Positions 44,601 through 53,694 of a stretch of 64,000 bases of DNA are shown here, in pieces (position 1 is the first letter of the stretch; the number at the start of each line of letters is the position of its first letter). The position numbers and the translations under genes are program-made. The notes beneath the pieces were generated by a model. The model ran no database searches, had not been told where the DNA came from, and was given only the letters and a program-made list of their open reading frames with translations. The DNA comes from FEN-1297 sp046704255 (GTDB lineage Bacteria > Bacteroidota > Ignavibacteria > Ignavibacteriales > Ignavibacteriaceae): the NCBI GenBank assembly GCA_046704255.1, contig JBJKSH010000106.1, forward strand, positions 57,048 to 121,047, given 5' to 3'.

Positions 44601-46686
44601 CGGTTACAAAAGCATTACCACTTTTATCTATTGTTATTGAATTTCCGATATCGCCGGTGGAAAAAGAAGAAGCATTACTTCCTCCAAGATAAGTAGAATA
44701 AACTAAAGCTGAACCGGACGGATTTAGCTCGGTTACAAAAGAGTTACCGGCCGTATTTTTTAAAGAAGTTTGAAAAGCATTACTTGTAACGGGAAAGTCC
44801 GAGGAACTTGTATTCCCAGTTAAATATACATCTCCGTTTTTATTGATTGCTATAGAATTTCCTTGGTCATTGTTGCTTCCTCCTAGAAATGTTGAAAATA
44901 CAAGTCCCGAACCGGTAGAATTTAGCTCGCATACAAAGGCATCAGAATTAACACCAACATTTCCTTTAAAGGAAGTTTGAAATGCACTGCCGGTTACAGG
45001 AAAATCATTAGAATAGGTAATACCCGTTATATAAGCATTACCATTTTTATCTATGACTATTGAATTTCCAACACCACTCGAACTACCTCCAAGAAATGTG
45101 GAATAAACTAATCCTGAACCGGCAGGATTTAGTTTGGTTATAAAGGTAAATCCGCCGCCGCCGATAGATTTCAATTTTGATTGAAATGCACCCGGTGTTA
45201 CGGGAAAGTTTCCTGAATTTGTATTTCCTGTTATATAAGCATTTCCGCTTGAATCCACTGCAATTGAATATCCTACTTCTTCGTAATCTCCTTCAAGAAA
45301 GGTTGAATAAACTAACGCCGAGCCGGTAGAATTTATCTTAGTTACGAAAGCTGCATTGTTATTATATCCTATGTATGTTGATTGAAATGCATTGTTAGTT
45401 ATAGGAAAATCAGTTGAATAAGTTAGCCCGGTTACGTAGGCATTACCATTTTGATCAACAGCAATTGAATATCCCTCATCAATACTACTGCCGCCTAGAA
45501 AACTTGAATAAAGTAAAGCCGAACCCGCAGGATTAAGCTTTGTTATAAAAGCATCACTAAATCCGTTTCCTTTATAAACTTTTTCAAATGCGCCGCTTGT
45601 TACCGGAAAATCGGTAGAACTAGATTCACCTGTAACGTAAACATTATCGCTGCTGTCCAAGGCTATTGAATTTCCTTGATCTATATTTGTTCCTCCAAGA
45701 AAGGTCGAGTAAATCAATGCCGAGCCGGCAGAATTCAACTTTGTTATAAAAACATCAGAAGCTTTATTCGTGTTTTGATATGCCCCGCTGGTTACAGGAA
45801 ATGTAGGCGTTTCGGTAAATCCTGTAATATAGGCATCACCATTTGCATCAACTTTTATTGAGCTAGCATTGTCTCCTAAATTATTTTTCCCAAGAAATGT
45901 AGAATAAACTAACGGATCAATTATAAGTTTTTTATTTACATCATAGCCTTTTACATTTAACCCAATTGTTCCGTCACTTCTTTTTTCAAAACGGCAATTA
46001 ATCTGCTTCCTAATTTCACCTTCACTTTGGTAGGCAAATATTTTCCCGTCTGTTACTTCACCTATGCTTGTCTTTATAACTAATTCTCCGTTTTTGTTTA
46101 CACTTATTCCTTCCTGTCCTTTAATATTAAAATTTATTTGAGATATATCCGCACCGGGTTCTGCTATATAATCATACCGTAGTCTGCCGTTATCGTAATA
46201 GTATTTCACATCTATATTTTTATAAACGCCTTTTATCTCAATGTTTTTATATAATGGTACAAAGCTTGCCCATTTACTTTTATCATTTCCAATAAAGTAA
46301 TTATAATATCCTTCTTCTTTGTTGTTGCCAACAGAGACGGCATCCGCTCTAGAATTTTCAAGCTGCATGCTTACTACATCGCCTTGTATTCTAGTATGCT
46401 TTATTTCAAATTCTTCTCTTTTTTGTGTACTCAATTTTAAGGTTTGCGATATGTTAAAATCCCTCTTTATTTTATAATAATCATAAACAACACCGGAGTT
46501 AGTTATCCAGGCATTCATACCGCCGATTCTCGTTAGGAATTTTACTTCCGGGTTCCACTGTCCGTTATTCTTAATAAAGAAATTATTGTTTAATCCGTTT
46601 AATATTTGCTGCGGTGAACCAATTTGCTGCGCACTTAAAAAACCTGCAAAACATATTACGAATAAATAAAGTAATTTTCTGATCAT
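41647..46686 (-). CDS. giant SBBP-repeat secreted protein with T9SS sorting domain
   Basis: 1679 residues. Signal peptide 'MIRKLLYLFVICFAGFLSAQ' is followed by an N-terminal beta region (about 30-260). Seven SBBP beta-propeller repeats of about 66 residues follow (about 260-725), each like 'LVYSTFLGG......GNSIA.D..GNAY.TG.T.S.DFP.T..AFQ'. Next comes a long central region with no repeats that I recognise (about 730-1430), a beta-sandwich stretch, and a C-terminal T9SS type-A sorting domain ('LLQNYPNPFNPTTRIDYSIK'). It is likely exported and anchored or released at the cell surface. The ligand is unknown. It lies 17 bp upstream of the SDR 5' fragment. Confidence 0.9.
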   Translation of the reverse strand: MIRKLLYLFVICFAGFLSAQQIGSPQQILNGLNNNFFIKNNGQWNPEVKFLTRIGGMNAWITNSGVVYDYYKIKRDFNISQTLKLSTQKREEFEIKHTRIQGDVVSMQLENSRADAVSVGNNKEEGYYNYFIGNDKSKWASFVPLYKNIEIKGVYKNIDVKYYYDNGRLRYDYIAEPGADISQINFNIKGQEGISVNKNGELVIKTSIGEVTDGKIFAYQSEGEIRKQINCRFEKRSDGTIGLNVKGYDVNKKLIIDPLVYSTFLGKNNLGDNASSIKVDANGDAYITGFTETPTFPVTSGAYQNTNKASDVFITKLNSAGSALIYSTFLGGTNIDQGNSIALDSSDNVYVTGESSSTDFPVTSGAFEKVYKGNGFSDAFITKLNPAGSALLYSSFLGGSSIDEGYSIAVDQNGNAYVTGLTYSTDFPITNNAFQSTYIGYNNNAAFVTKINSTGSALVYSTFLEGDYEEVGYSIAVDSSGNAYITGNTNSGNFPVTPGAFQSKLKSIGGGGFTFITKLNPAGSGLVYSTFLGGSSSGVGNSIVIDKNGNAYITGITYSNDFPVTGSAFQTSFKGNVGVNSDAFVCELNSTGSGLVFSTFLGGSNNDQGNSIAINKNGDVYLTGNTSSSDFPVTSNAFQTSLKNTAGNSFVTELNPSGSALVYSTYLGGSNASSFSTGDIGNSITIDKSGNAFVTGQAISPDFPTTPGAYQTAWDSSGIFVTKLSFSGSAEGFADITSLTSGPVEKYYSVPVNGTGYVYFNMFNQSTPLSYSSDFNVTLIDSKNNQYQASGRFIQPGLLRIGIPGSELSQLGSGEQTMSIQDSVTIGDTVYHLNNTPPNFNIEMTPLNYSRSLDFFAEGSAGASAAIGVNEEVTADLAKLSVSGTGGLGFTINTGQNNNISLSRRFEFGLGTSLQVPDVNEEEVGKISAGIEVGVSDKSIISQTINTSVVPGITPDQAEMTQAGFILETLSLGFGNFSPTFGLFVNAVRQTLLNISGIGSILNDAVTKNSWGLGVEGTLNSGFEAEFDDVKLELGASSISGALMGYTNYYPHGLSGIGNATKSYGVTQAYNYDLSALKFSFANKDGVSLSTGNNGLFGVGTGMETGARAYYNSSNQLQQLNLWLENEANVSLQSGSLESFYKTVVAVPGTYLNVLYGSNFSVNGLLSPLNTVNLKTLGIELPIIMNTLSKNYKISPVQITTYENLGKGIDMPFDISIDKGLGVGLGFNIGMDLKYFDETSFPRKYSLVYGNNYNYLMYSTGYSNQMDNFDLRAYFTSLINGTVELVKTTFNNILSTTNKLINAGKSFVMNGINKTGKIIGSIQGSFSQNGQLYASSYSPNYPHLWSKRFNVPTVKNYYSSTKIFHRSIIKKKVILSSVKTMMIAVSDNMKISFIPIGQDSTIDSVNTPFTLKMTIDTAKLSANGFTLADTSRIKIYRYDHTNNSWISEGGKLKGDTIEASVSYMANYLLGIELTNTDDKTPPQIIDYGPKDGSTFTTFPEIYAKIQDNQYGVGVDWSRTYLIANGDTLSASFDPTNQMIFYNLSGKDSLTGTINVNIQTTDYNGNRDSLKYSFNLNVTDVKEEKIVNSFKLLQNYPNPFNPTTRIDYSIKKESDVKIIIYNSIGQYITTLVDKKQAAGNYSINFNGIKLASGVYFYSLSAKPDNGSAEYRETRKMILLK

Positions 46687-47276
46687 TACGACTCCATCAA
46701 TGAATACTGAGTTTAAAAATTAATTTACATGTTATCTTGTGTGCCTTGATCTAAATTTATGCAGGTCTTAATCCGCTTACTCCTTTTGCTGTAACGGGCT
46801 ATAAAGGAAATGTAATAAACTTGCCTTACGAAACAGGTTAAATGCTGCTTGCGGTATAATAAAGCTTGAGGTTTTAATAATTACTATCATCTAAAAGGTA
46901 GCGTTAAAATCTTTTCACAAAGTATCTGGTTAATAAACATAACCTATTGATTTTTTTTAGCGGGTTTAAAAATTTTATCCGCAACAGTATTTTAAAAATA
47001 TGATATTCATTAAAAAATCCAAATTAAATTTATTGATTTACAACACTAATTATTTTAAGTGTTAACAAATTTAATCTTATTAAGAGCAGCATTAAACGGA
47101 TATGTTTTTATAATGCTTAAGTTGGGAAGATACTAATGAAGAACTAACTTATTTACCAAAACTTTAGTTGTATCGAAATGTAAACAGAAAAAAGAAGACA
47201 TAGTGGAGAGTTCAAAATAAATAAATTGAATACTCCGGCTTTTCATATAAAAGCTGCTTTAATAATGTTTCTCATT
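46687..47276. other. noncoding region upstream of giant protein gene
   Basis: 590 bp, AT-rich, without a credible gene on either strand. It should contain the promoter of the minus-strand 1679-residue protein. No clear operator or terminator was found. Confidence 0.5.
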
Positions 47277-47665
47277 CTACTCAACAGCTATAATTCTCTG
47301 TCCGTTTATAATTGCGGCTTCATCGGAAGCAAGGTAAACTGCTGCGGGAGAAACAACATCCGGTTTTAACAAATTTTGTTTTTTATCTTCTGGGAAATCC
47401 GGCGGAATCATTCCCGTGAGTGTTGCTCCTCCGGGTAATAAAATATTCATTGTTATTTGCGTACCCGCTGATTCCTGCGCACGGATAATACTCATTGATT
47501 CAAGTGCAGCTTTAGACGGTCCGTAAGGATAAAATCCTTTCCTCTTATTTGTTTCCAGGTTTGTGGAATTATTTATTATTCTTCCCGGTTTCTGTCTTAA
47601 CATAAAATGTATAACCATTCTTGTAACAAGGTAGGTCCTGATTAATTTTTCAGGTACATTATCTC
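47277..47665 (-). pseudogene. 3' fragment of a short-chain dehydrogenase (SDR) gene
   Basis: The minus strand from about 47665 reads 'NVPEKLIRTYLVTRMVIHFM', then 'LRQKPGRIINNSTN', 'FYPYGPSKAALESMSIIRAQ' (catalytic Tyr and Lys in YGPSK), 'NILLPGGATLTGM' and 'VYLASDEAAIINGQRIIAV'. This is the C-terminal half of an SDR, without the Rossmann nucleotide loop. The upstream sequence AAGGAGATAAT resembles that of the 5' fragment at 41629. Any start inside (for example 47618) is probably not used. Confidence 0.75.
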
Positions 47666-47860
47666 CTTAGTTTAATTTCTAACAATAAACAAAATTTAAA
47701 ATATTATCTTAAAAATTGCCGGGGTTCCGGGTCGATTAATTTACTCAATAATATTATTCATGCAATATGATAAAATATTTTTATATTAAACATGTAAATT
47801 TATTTTCTATTATTTATGTGTCATTTGGTAATCCCCAAAAATTTTTAGAAAGCCGGCATT

Positions 47861-49249
47861 ATGAAATACTATTTTACATTTTTATTGTCTGTTATGATAA
47901 CGGTAATTTCCCAAAACATTTTTTCGCAATCAAATAAAATAGTTCACATTTCTAAAAAGGATGATTTCTTTCCGGCTGAAACCTCGATAACTATTAACCC
48001 CCAAAATCCTAAAAACATTGTTGCGGCATTTATTACCAGAGTAAAGAAGTATAAAGGAATAACCAATTTTACTTATGCTTCCTTTGACGGAGGAAATACA
48101 TGGGATAGAGTACCAACCGCTAACCCGGATAAAAGAATTGAAGGTGATGACGGTGTAGCTTTTGGTAATGACGGTATTGTTTATCATTCGTACATTTCAT
48201 TTTACGGCTTCTGGGATTATAACTGGAAAAGGCAATATGCCGGAATTTATGTTGATGCTTCCAAAGACGGTGGTAAAAAATGGTTCCTGCGTTCCGTTGT
48301 TGTAGACCATATCAATACTTCTTCCCCAATGGAAGATAAACCATTTGTTGTTGTTGATAATTCTCCAGATTCGAAATATAAAGACAATGTTTATCTTGCA
48401 TGGACACACTTCGCTAAATACGGCAGCTACAACCATGCAGATTCATCTCAGATTTATTTTTCCCGTTCGATTGACAGCGGCAGAACTTATTCTACTCCGA
48501 TGAGAATTTCAGATACCGGGGGAGACTGCATAGACAGCAGCAATACCGTCGAAGGTGCAATTACTACTGTTGGTCCTAACGGAAATGTGTATGTTGTATG
48601 GGCCGGGCCTAAAGGTCTTGTATTTACAGAATCCAAAGACGGCGGCAAAACTTTTTCTCCGAATAAAGTTATCGGATACATTTATCACGGATGGGATCTT
48701 GCGGTTCCCGGCATTGGAAGAGCCAACGGTATGCCCGTTACAAAAGTAGATATTAGTCACAGTAAATATAGAGGCTCAATTTATGTTAATTGGGTAGATA
48801 ACCGTTTTGGCGACCCGGATGTATTCTTAAAATACTCACGCGATGAAGGCAAAACCTGGTCAAACACCATCAGGGTAAACAATGATAAACTGAAAAACGG
48901 TAAGTTTCAATTTTTTACATGGATGGCGGTTGACCCTGTTGACGGATCGATTAATGTTGCCTTTTATGATAGAAGAGATTACGACTGCACTTTGACCGGT
49001 CTTACTCTTGCTCGCAGCTTAGACGGCGGAAAAACCTTTAAGAACTATAAAATAAATCAGCCGCCGTTTAATTGCAGCAAAAAATTATTCTTTGGCGACT
49101 ACATAGGAATTGATGCATACGGAGGTGAGGTTATTACGGATTACATGTATTTCAAGCATTCAATTATACAAGGAAAGAACAGACTAAATACGGCTGTTAA
49201 TGCGGCAATATTCCATTTTAAACCCGGTACTCAGGAACAAATAAATTAA
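47861..49249 (+). CDS. secreted Asp-box (BNR) sialidase-like propeller protein
   Basis: 462 residues with a signal peptide (about 1-22, 'VMITVISQNIFSQ'). At least five Asp-box hairpins are visible: 'ASFDGGNTWDR', 'ASKDGGKKWFL', 'RSIDSGRTYST', 'ESKDGGKTFSP', 'YSRDEGKTWSN' and 'RSLDGGKTFKN'. They space out a six-bladed propeller as in sialidases and related exo-glycosidases. The catalytic residues of true sialidases could not be assigned. There is no T9SS domain at its end, unlike its neighbours. It is probably periplasmic or secreted, and is followed within 9 bp by the flippase-like gene. Confidence 0.82.
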   Translation: MKYYFTFLLSVMITVISQNIFSQSNKIVHISKKDDFFPAETSITINPQNPKNIVAAFITRVKKYKGITNFTYASFDGGNTWDRVPTANPDKRIEGDDGVAFGNDGIVYHSYISFYGFWDYNWKRQYAGIYVDASKDGGKKWFLRSVVVDHINTSSPMEDKPFVVVDNSPDSKYKDNVYLAWTHFAKYGSYNHADSSQIYFSRSIDSGRTYSTPMRISDTGGDCIDSSNTVEGAITTVGPNGNVYVVWAGPKGLVFTESKDGGKTFSPNKVIGYIYHGWDLAVPGIGRANGMPVTKVDISHSKYRGSIYVNWVDNRFGDPDVFLKYSRDEGKTWSNTIRVNNDKLKNGKFQFFTWMAVDPVDGSINVAFYDRRDYDCTLTGLTLARSLDGGKTFKNYKINQPPFNCSKKLFFGDYIGIDAYGGEVITDYMYFKHSIIQGKNRLNTAVNAAIFHFKPGTQEQIN

Positions 49250-49258
49250 CTGGTTAAT

Positions 49259-50197
49259 TTGACCAAGAAAAATTTTTATACATTATTAAAAATTATAATT
49301 GCCGCCGGCTTACTTGTATTTATTATAATTAAGGTAAAGCCTGGCGAGATATTAAATGCAGTAGAACGTGCAAATATTTTATTTATAGTTATTGCTGTAG
49401 TATTATTAATACCTAATTTATATCTGCAATATTGGAAATGGAAAAAAACATGCACCCTCTTTCTGGATGAATCCGGCGGGAGGAAAATTTTTTTTTCATT
49501 ACTTTACGGACTCTCCGGCGGTGTATTTACGCCCGCAAGAGTAGGAGAATATTTCGGGAGGTCGATTGGGTTTAAGGATAAATCTTTTATAAAAGTATCT
49601 GCTGCAACTTTAGTGGATAAATTATTTCCCCTGGTAATTCTTTTAGTCTTTGGTTCCATAACAGGCATACTCTTTTTAAGAATTTATTTTAAAGTATCTG
49701 TTTACATTACACTAATATTATTTGCAATTGATGCGGCATTGCTTATTCTAATTTATTTATCGGCAGTAAAAAAGGGCTGGCGGAAGAATTTTTTATTCGG
49801 TTTTATAAAATCCAAATTAAAACCCGGTTCGGTTTGGTCTAATTTGAAAATCCTTAAAAATATGAATAAAAAATATTCTTCCGGTATGATATTTATTTCA
49901 ATTTTGTTTTACTTGTGCGTACTTGTTCAGTTTGCATTATTAGTCGCAGCTTTTACTCATCATTATAATTTTTTAAATTATCTTTGGGCGGGAAACCTTG
50001 TTATGTTTACAAAAAGTTTAATACCTTCGGTTACGTTTTCGGATGTTGGAGTTAGGGAAGGTGCATCCATATACTTTTTAACGAAAATGGGAGAAACAAG
50101 CGCTGCCGCTTTTGATGCCTCTATTTTCCTTTTTCTTATCAACGTCCTTTTACCTGCTTTACTAGGCATGCTGCTTTTATTTAAAAAAAATAAATAG
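49259..50197 (+). CDS. flippase-like membrane protein (LPG synthase TM/UPF0104 domain)
   Basis: 312 residues with about eight membrane helices. 'LYGLSGGVFTPARVGEYFGRSIGFK' and 'LVMFTKSLIPSVTFSDVGVREGASIYFLTK' match the lysylphosphatidylglycerol-synthase transmembrane domain. In stand-alone form this family is linked to lipid or glycolipid translocation. The start is TTG 49259, shortly after the previous stop; no classical ribosome binding site. It is followed 17 bp later by a glycosyltransferase, suggesting a joint role in a surface glycan or glycolipid. Confidence 0.85.
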   Translation: MTKKNFYTLLKIIIAAGLLVFIIIKVKPGEILNAVERANILFIVIAVVLLIPNLYLQYWKWKKTCTLFLDESGGRKIFFSLLYGLSGGVFTPARVGEYFGRSIGFKDKSFIKVSAATLVDKLFPLVILLVFGSITGILFLRIYFKVSVYITLILFAIDAALLILIYLSAVKKGWRKNFLFGFIKSKLKPGSVWSNLKILKNMNKKYSSGMIFISILFYLCVLVQFALLVAAFTHHYNFLNYLWAGNLVMFTKSLIPSVTFSDVGVREGASIYFLTKMGETSAAAFDASIFLFLINVLLPALLGMLLLFKKNK

Positions 50198-50214
50198 AAA
50201 ATTAAGCAGGAACC

Positions 50215-51342
50215 ATGTTTTTAATTATTATATTATTGTTATTACTGCTTCACTATTTAATTTTTTTGAACGGGATTTTAACCGGATTAAACTGCCGGAC
50301 ATCGTGTGAAGGAAATAAAATTCATGATGAGTTTATATCTGTTATAATTCCGTTTAGAAATGAATCGGAAAATATTTTATGTTGCCTGGATGGTTTGGTA
50401 AACCAGAAATATCCCAAAGAAAAATACGAAGTAATTTTTGTTAACGATTTTTCCGATGATGATTCTTATAAGAAAATAATTGGGGCGCAAAAGCCGCCAA
50501 ACGTAAAGGTATTAAGTGTACCGAATGATTTTTCGGTTAATGCACATAAAAAAAGGGCAGTAAGATTCGGAATTGAAAACTCTGCCGGGGGTATTATTGT
50601 TGCTACCGATGCTGATTGTATTCATCAGCCCGGCTGGCTGGCTTCTCTTGCAAAGTGCATGGATGGAAAAACCGGTTTGGTTTCCGGCCCCGTTGAATTT
50701 TCTGAAACCGATTCATTCTTTGGAAATTTACAAAAGCTTGAATTTGCAAGCCTGGTATTAACCGGTGCCGGATTAATTGGAATCGGTAAGCCGACCATCT
50801 GCAATGCGGCAAACATTGCATACAGAAGAAAAGCATTTGATGAAGTTAACGGTTTTGATTATCAAATGAGTTTATCCTCCGGAGACGATGAACTGCTTAT
50901 GCAGAAAATCCGTAAGGAAACTGATTTTAAAATAAAATTCTGTTATGATAAAAAAGCAGTTGTAAAAACAAATCCGAATAAAACCGTAAGCCAGTTCTAT
51001 AACCAGAGGAAGAGGTGGGCAAGCAAAGGCTTGTTTTATGCGGATAAACTTCTTGTTGTAAAATTAATTTTGATCTTTTTATTTTATTTAAGTCTGCCGC
51101 TGGAATTTATTTGTATGTTTTTTAATCCTCAATTATTCTTACCCGTTTTTATTTTTAGCGTAACATTAAAACTTTATTTTGAATTCGGCATAATTAAAAA
51201 GGGGATAGGTTTTCTTTTTAAGGAGGAATTGTTAAAGTATTTTATTACAGCAGAATTCATCCATGTATTCTATATTATTATTGCAGGCATTTCCGGGCTT
51301 TTCGGTAATTTTACATGGAAGGGCAGAAAAGTAAAAAGGTGA
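50215..51342 (+). CDS. family 2 glycosyltransferase, membrane-associated
   Basis: 375 residues: an N-terminal membrane segment (1-22), then a GT-A fold domain starting 'ISVIIPFRNESENILCCLDGL', the nucleotide-sugar D-x-D 'TDADCIHQPGW' (131-133), the acceptor-site acid 'SLSSGDDELLMQKI' and 'QFYNQRKRWASKG' (Q/RxxRW). Three C-terminal hydrophobic segments follow. This is the processive-type GT2 architecture. The sugar and acceptor are unknown. It sits in an operon with the flippase-like gene. Confidence 0.9.
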   Translation: MFLIIILLLLLLHYLIFLNGILTGLNCRTSCEGNKIHDEFISVIIPFRNESENILCCLDGLVNQKYPKEKYEVIFVNDFSDDDSYKKIIGAQKPPNVKVLSVPNDFSVNAHKKRAVRFGIENSAGGIIVATDADCIHQPGWLASLAKCMDGKTGLVSGPVEFSETDSFFGNLQKLEFASLVLTGAGLIGIGKPTICNAANIAYRRKAFDEVNGFDYQMSLSSGDDELLMQKIRKETDFKIKFCYDKKAVVKTNPNKTVSQFYNQRKRWASKGLFYADKLLVVKLILIFLFYLSLPLEFICMFFNPQLFLPVFIFSVTLKLYFEFGIIKKGIGFLFKEELLKYFITAEFIHVFYIIIAGISGLFGNFTWKGRKVKR

Positions 51343-51376
51343 TAATATTTGTTTTCTTATATCTGTCTTAAAAACT

Positions 51377-51435
51377 TAAAAAAACCCTCAATACTATATA
51401 AACTTACAAAAATAAGTGAACTATATTATTGAGGG
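51377..51435 (-). terminator. terminator hairpin between convergent genes
   Basis: CCCTCAATA (51385-51393) and TATTGAGGG (51427-51435) are perfectly complementary; on the minus strand the stem is followed by TTTTTTT. A small inner hairpin ACTTA/TAAGT fills part of the loop. It most likely ends the minus-strand propeller gene transcript and may also stop the glycosyltransferase transcript. Confidence 0.65.
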
Positions 51436-51511
51436 CTGAAATGCTATCTGTAACCTTTTTCAAAGGGATACCTGGGTATTTAAATTGAAATTAGATCTCG
51501 TCAGCCTTTCC

Positions 51512-53596
51512 TTATTTTAAGAGTATTAATTTTTTTGTTGAGGAAAAACCATTACACTTTAACCTGTAGAAATATACCCCTCCCGCAAGTTGAGAGATGC
51601 CGGTGTTAAACTGAATACTATAATTTCCTGCTTTCTGAATTTCATTAACAAGTACTGCAACCTCTCTTCCCAGAATATCATAAATCTTTAATTCAACAGA
51701 ACCGGAGTTTGGTATTTGATAATTGATTGTTGTGGAAGGATTGAACGGATTCGGGAAATTTTGAGATAGCGAGAAATTCGCGGGAAGCTTATCCTTAGAT
51801 TTATCTACACCTGTTATCAATTGAGATAGCGGTCGATGCCAGATCCCGTTTCCATTGGTTCCCGCAATTAGTTCATTTTTATAGATTGTTAATGATGTAA
51901 TCTCATTGCCGGATAAACCAGCCTGGTTTTGCAGGGTATCATCAACCGGTTGAACAAAAATTCCGTCATGTGAGGTTGCAGCGAAAAGATTTTTATCGGT
52001 AACTGTAAGAGATGTAATCCTTGTGTTAGGTAAGCCAATGTATTTCCAGTTTGCTCCGTTATCTATCGACTTAAATATACCCTGTCCGTCTGTTCCTACA
52101 AAAAGTTTTCCGTTGGCTGCTGCAAAGGAAGTAATATATAAACCTTGCGATACAGCAGGCAATCCGTTACCGGATTCTGTCCACGTAGCTCCGTTATCCG
52201 TTGAAAGATAAATACCTTTAAGTGAAAATATTGCAAAAAGATTAGTACCAATAGTAGAAACTTGTTTGGTAAAATCGTCTGCAGGCAATCCGTTTGATAC
52301 ACGATTAAAGGTTGTGCAATTATCGTGTGAAACAAATAATTCTCCCAAAGAATTTGTTAAGAAAACATTCGTTCCGCTAAATGCAAACGTTGTAACGTAA
52401 CCGGGTATTTCGCCGGTTTTTTCCCATACGTTGCCATAATCGGTTGAAAGATAAATTTCCCCGTTCAAATTACCTGCAAGTATATACGTTCCGTTAACAG
52501 CGATTGCGGTTGTACTCCATTGAGATAGCCCCGTAGTAAAATTATTCGACCATTCGGTTTCATTGCCTTCCCAGCTAAACAGCCCGCCGCGGGTTCCGGC
52601 AAAAAGTACGTTATTGCTGACGGCAAGGTTTGATATTATATTATGGTGCAAGCCGGAATTTGACTGGGACCAATGCTGGCCGTTATCCGATGAAATATAT
52701 ATGCCTTCATATAGAGTGCCTGCTATAAAGTTTCCACCACTGTAGGTAAGGGCATAAATTTCTGAGTTTTGCGGAAGCCCGCTGCTTATTGCATTCCATG
52801 ACTGCCCGCCGTTAGAAGATAAAAATACACCTTCGGCTCCTCCCGTAAGTATATTTGTTTCCGATAGGTTTGTAAATGCGTATAAGTGTAGATCTCCCGA
52901 AGGCAGTCCGTTATTTACTAAATTCCAGTTCTCGCCGTTATCGGAAGACTTATAAATTCCCCATGCCCAAACTGTTGCAAGAATGTCAGTTCCACTTAAT
53001 GTAAGAGCGTATACGGTGTTATCCGGCAAGCCATTGTTAACCGCTGTCCAACTTGTTCCTTGATCAATTGATTTATATACTCCTCCCTCCGTGCCGATAA
53101 AAATTGTAGAACCTTTTACAATCATGGAGCGAATGCCCGAGTAATCAAGTCCATCATTTATCCCAATCCAATTTACGCCGTTATCTATCGATTTAAACAC
53201 ACCGCTGCTGTATGTACCTGCATAGATATTTGTACCGTTTGAAGCGATGCAAGTAATATCGACATCAATTAAACTGCTTTGCTCCCAGGTTATGCTGCTT
53301 TTGGGCAATATATATAATCCTCCGGTAGTTCCGGCATAAACGCATGTGTCATTAACCATTATAGACCTAATATCGGTTGAAGCATTAAGGCCGTCATTAA
53401 AAGTATTCCAGTTTCTTCCGTTATCAGTTGAATAACAATATCCCTTTTCGGCACCTCCGTAAATAATTCCGTTATGATATATAAGTACATTTATAGTTCC
53501 GCTTTTGGGTTCTGATTGAATCCATTGTGCCTTAACACTATGCAGATAAAAAGTAAAAAGCAAAACAATTAACAGGTAAAGAATTTTTTTTCCCAT
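51512..53596 (-). CDS. secreted BNR/Asp-box propeller protein with T9SS sorting domain
   Basis: 694 residues. Signal peptide 'LLIVLLFTFYLHSVKAQ' (about 8-24). The body is a long series of Asp-box hairpins, such as 'STDNGRNWNTFNDGL', 'SIDNGVNWIGINDGL', 'SSDNGENWNLVNNGL' and 'SIDNGANWKYIGL', each followed by a 'T.L....L.AGT..GIF' strand. They form one or two propellers like those of photosystem-assembly/sortilin-type proteins. The C-terminus (about 610-694) is a T9SS type-A domain 'LSQNFPNPFNPSTTINYQIP'. Cell-surface or secreted; ligand unknown. Confidence 0.9.
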   Translation of the reverse strand: MGKKILYLLIVLLFTFYLHSVKAQWIQSEPKSGTINVLIYHNGIIYGGAEKGYCYSTDNGRNWNTFNDGLNASTDIRSIMVNDTCVYAGTTGGLYILPKSSITWEQSSLIDVDITCIASNGTNIYAGTYSSGVFKSIDNGVNWIGINDGLDYSGIRSMIVKGSTIFIGTEGGVYKSIDQGTSWTAVNNGLPDNTVYALTLSGTDILATVWAWGIYKSSDNGENWNLVNNGLPSGDLHLYAFTNLSETNILTGGAEGVFLSSNGGQSWNAISSGLPQNSEIYALTYSGGNFIAGTLYEGIYISSDNGQHWSQSNSGLHHNIISNLAVSNNVLFAGTRGGLFSWEGNETEWSNNFTTGLSQWSTTAIAVNGTYILAGNLNGEIYLSTDYGNVWEKTGEIPGYVTTFAFSGTNVFLTNSLGELFVSHDNCTTFNRVSNGLPADDFTKQVSTIGTNLFAIFSLKGIYLSTDNGATWTESGNGLPAVSQGLYITSFAAANGKLFVGTDGQGIFKSIDNGANWKYIGLPNTRITSLTVTDKNLFAATSHDGIFVQPVDDTLQNQAGLSGNEITSLTIYKNELIAGTNGNGIWHRPLSQLITGVDKSKDKLPANFSLSQNFPNPFNPSTTINYQIPNSGSVELKIYDILGREVAVLVNEIQKAGNYSIQFNTGISQLAGGVYFYRLKCNGFSSTKKLILLK

Positions 53597-53694
53597 TTTA
53601 TATCCCTTTTAAATTTGATTTAATTTTTTTAGTTCTTTATAAAAAAATTAGAATTATGATTATAATTTATAGAATTTGATTAGTACTATTTATA

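Noticed and set aside
44500..45900. Regularly spaced repeats suggestive of a CRISPR array
   Set aside because: The roughly 200-bp period is in frame and encodes SBBP propeller repeats; the DNA copies are diverged.
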